Shown here in pieces: positions 5,545 to 8,223 of a stretch of DNA of 8,223 nucleotides (its first letter is position 1; each line of letters starts with the position of its first letter). Source of the stretch: Planctomycetaceae bacterium. GTDB taxonomy: Bacteria; Planctomycetota; Planctomycetia; Pirellulales; Pirellulaceae. A program made the translations under genes and the position numbers. The notes beneath the pieces were generated by a model, which was given only the letters and a program-made list of their open reading frames with translations, did not search any database and was not told the DNA's origin. The stretch is from contig SKVE01000122.1 of NCBI GenBank assembly GCA_007129635.1, positions 1 to 8,223 of the forward strand. Direction: 5' to 3'.

Positions 5545-5985
5545 CTAGTTCGGCACGGAGCGCCAGGAAGCCGCCCCGGAATCCGCTGATTTGCAATCTC
5601 TCGCGACCGGTGTCAAGCCTGCCGACTTCCAACGCGCCAGACAGTCTTCCACAATGTTGCCCGGCCGAGAAAAGGAGAGGTGAATGCCCCGGTGGTGGCA
5701 GAACAAGAACTCGGCGTCCATAGAAGGCACACGGATCGTGAGGTCGTCGCGCCCAAATTCATCCAAACCGCAGATTTCGGGCTTCTGGATCTCCTCTTCA
5801 ACATTCGCAAGCAGAACTTCCAGCGTCTTCCACGGCGCACTTGGAGGATAGTACATTCCCCAATGCCAGCCGAATACCAACTCGCATTGCTCATGGCCCA
5901 GATCCCGAAAGTATTGAACCGCATGTCGCAGCTCGACCCGCAGGATATCCGGCGTTACCTGGTGGATGCTGATTTCTCCGGCCAT
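5545..5985 (-). CDS. Uncharacterised 146-aa protein downstream of the ECF sigma factor
   Basis: I do not recognise this protein. It starts MAGEISIHQVTPDILRVELR and is soluble, with no signal peptide or membrane segment. Visible features are an aromatic block FGWHWGMYYPPSAPW (38-52), an acidic helix-like stretch (LEVLLANVEEEI, 55-66), LDEFGRDDLTIRV (74-86), and FLFCHHRGIHLSFSR (93-107) with three histidines and a cysteine close together. The tail from about 130 is low in conserved-looking features. The ATG at 5985 is supported by GGAGG 8 nt upstream. The longer open frame into the sigma gene is a shadow. The 25-bp gap after the sigma stop suggests co-transcription. A role as a regulator or target of that sigma factor is possible but unproven. 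The compact size and aromatic/acidic make-up also recall polymorphic-toxin immunity proteins, a weak resemblance only. Confidence 0.72.
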   Translation of the reverse strand: MAGEISIHQVTPDILRVELRHAVQYFRDLGHEQCELVFGWHWGMYYPPSAPWKTLEVLLANVEEEIQKPEICGLDEFGRDDLTIRVPSMDAEFLFCHHRGIHLSFSRPGNIVEDCLARWKSAGLTPVARDCKSADSGAASWRSVPN

Positions 5986-6010
5986 CTTCCAAACCTCCGA
6001 GTAGATGAGA

Positions 6011-6604
6011 TCACGCGTCGCCGAGTTCCTGGCGCAGACGGCGAAGGATGCGGCTCTTGATCTGCCGGACGGCGGCGGGGCTGAGCGAGTAACGTTCGGC
6101 GACCACATGCGTCGGATGGCCGAGTACCACAGCGTCGATGAAGACCTGCCACGTCTGCGGTTGGAACTCGGGTTCGACGCGCCGCATCGCGCGGTGCGCC
6201 AGCCGGGCGATGTCCGTCGCGTCGGTGGGTTCTTCAACCGGGGCTGGGTCGGCCAGTTGTCCGAGCTTCTCGGCCGCGGTCGAGCCTCCGGCAGCGGCGT
6301 CCGGGCGGCGCTGCCGGAAGTAGTCGCGGATGCGGTTGCGGGCCACGGACCACAGCCAACCGCGGAATGTGGCCCCGGGTCGGGCCGGATCAAAGCGGTG
6401 CATGCCGCGGAACGCGGCGAAGAACGTCTCTTGGGCGATGTCGGCCACCGCGTCGTGCGGCACGCCCGCGGCCCGGCACCACCGGTCGACCAGCGGCCCG
6501 TAAAGCTCCACCAAGTCGCGCCAAGCGTTGGGCGATCCGTCCACCAACCGCCGCACCAGACTCGGGTTGCTGGAATCCTTGGATAAAGTCGTGTCACGCG
6601 CCAT
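6011..6604 (-). CDS. ECF-type RNA polymerase sigma factor, planctomycete style
   Basis: A 197-aa sigma-70 family protein with only regions 2 and 4. Region 2 (about 28-100) contains AWRDLVELYGPLVDRWCR, DAVADIAQETFFAAFRGMHRF (core-polymerase binding) and TFRGWLWSVARNRIRDYFRQR (-10 recognition). An Ala/Pro-rich linker (about 101-135) leads to region 4, with TWQVFIDAVVLGHPTHVVAERYSLSPAAVRQIKSRILRRLRQELG as the -35-binding helix-turn-helix. The full length and intact motifs suggest it works. The start is ATG at 6604 (MARDTTLSKDSSNPSLVRRL); a weak AAGG lies 8 nt upstream. The much longer open frame upstream overlaps the sulfatase gene and is a shadow. No anti-sigma factor with a membrane helix is visible next to it. 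The following gene starts 25 bp downstream. A large hairpin lies in its upstream region. Confidence 0.92.
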   Translation of the reverse strand: MARDTTLSKDSSNPSLVRRLVDGSPNAWRDLVELYGPLVDRWCRAAGVPHDAVADIAQETFFAAFRGMHRFDPARPGATFRGWLWSVARNRIRDYFRQRRPDAAAGGSTAAEKLGQLADPAPVEEPTDATDIARLAHRAMRRVEPEFQPQTWQVFIDAVVLGHPTHVVAERYSLSPAAVRQIKSRILRRLRQELGDA

Positions 6605-6621
6605 ACGCTGTACCTTATAGC

Positions 6622-6718
6622 AGGCGGACCGACGGAAGGGGTCGAAAGTCGTTTTCGGCCAACGACCAACCCTATGGAAACGAGCTTGCCCGAAAACGAC
6701 TCCCGACCCCTTCCGCCT
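6622..6718. repeat. Long imperfect inverted repeat between sulfatase and sigma genes
   Basis: Arms 6634-6658 and 6690-6714 are complementary at 23 of 25 positions, around a 31-nt centre. Both contain the core AGTCGTTTTCGG. If an 8-nt insertion (6629-6636) in the left arm is allowed, complementarity extends outward through AGGCGGA (6622-6628). It contains no coding sequence. It could be a small non-autonomous mobile repeat (MITE or REP-like), a terminator for the sulfatase, or a regulatory hairpin in the sigma leader. The ends differ from the GGGGTCAGACCC ends of the RAYT elements, so it is a separate family. The remaining bases of this intergenic stretch (6605-6621, 6719-6771) show nothing clear. 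Confidence 0.75.
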
Positions 6719-6771
6719 ATTCCACCAAGAAATGCCTGGCCGGGTGCTTAGACCGGGCGGTGGACGAACGG

Positions 6772-8223
<1,452 letters not shown>

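Noticed and set aside
5680..6586. Plus-strand open frames opposite the 146-aa and sigma genes
   Set aside because: They are antisense to supported genes and have no recognisable domain or ribosome site.
5986..6669. N-terminal extension of the 146-aa gene across the sigma gene
   Set aside because: It is an out-of-frame shadow of the sigma factor. The ATG at 5985 has a GGAGG ribosome site and the sequence character changes there.

Overview
This is a GC-rich, densely coded bacterial window. The most likely source is a planctomycete of the Pirellulaceae type. This is an inference from gene content: a formylglycine sulfatase, a planctomycete-style ECF sigma factor, a DUF4058 protein, a RAYT-type transposase and a small 'RPFTV...NGDRLEVDHP' protein. 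No rRNA, tRNA or CRISPR array is visible.

Layout. Bases 1-258 hold the last two membrane helices of an RND efflux permease (+). Bases 337-3072 hold a tightly overlapping three-gene operon, lutA-lutB-lutC (+), for iron-sulfur-dependent oxidation of L-lactate to pyruvate. From the lutC stop onward comes a mobile-element island (about 3075-5256). It contains a complete REP-associated tyrosine transposase (RAYT) element, a DUF4058 gene, and a second, internally deleted RAYT element in the same orientation. Each element is bounded by the palindromic end GGGGTCAGACCCTGTT and its reverse complement.

All genes from about 5230 to the window end lie on the minus strand. They are a 75-aa protein whose last eight residues and stop codon come from the deleted element, a 146-aa protein of unknown function, an ECF sigma factor 25 bp upstream of it, and a sulfatase that runs off the right edge. 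A long imperfect inverted repeat lies between the sulfatase and the sigma gene.

How the parts relate. The lut genes form one metabolic unit. The sigma factor and the 146-aa protein are probably co-transcribed. The least ordinary part is the island. The element ends sit within tens of bases of gene 3' ends, they look like transcription terminators, and one has been absorbed into a reading frame. The DUF4058 gene is framed by two related elements and carries a nuclease-like sequence pattern. I see no clearly new multi-gene system. The element-derived gene ends and the DUF4058/RAYT sandwich most deserve follow-up.
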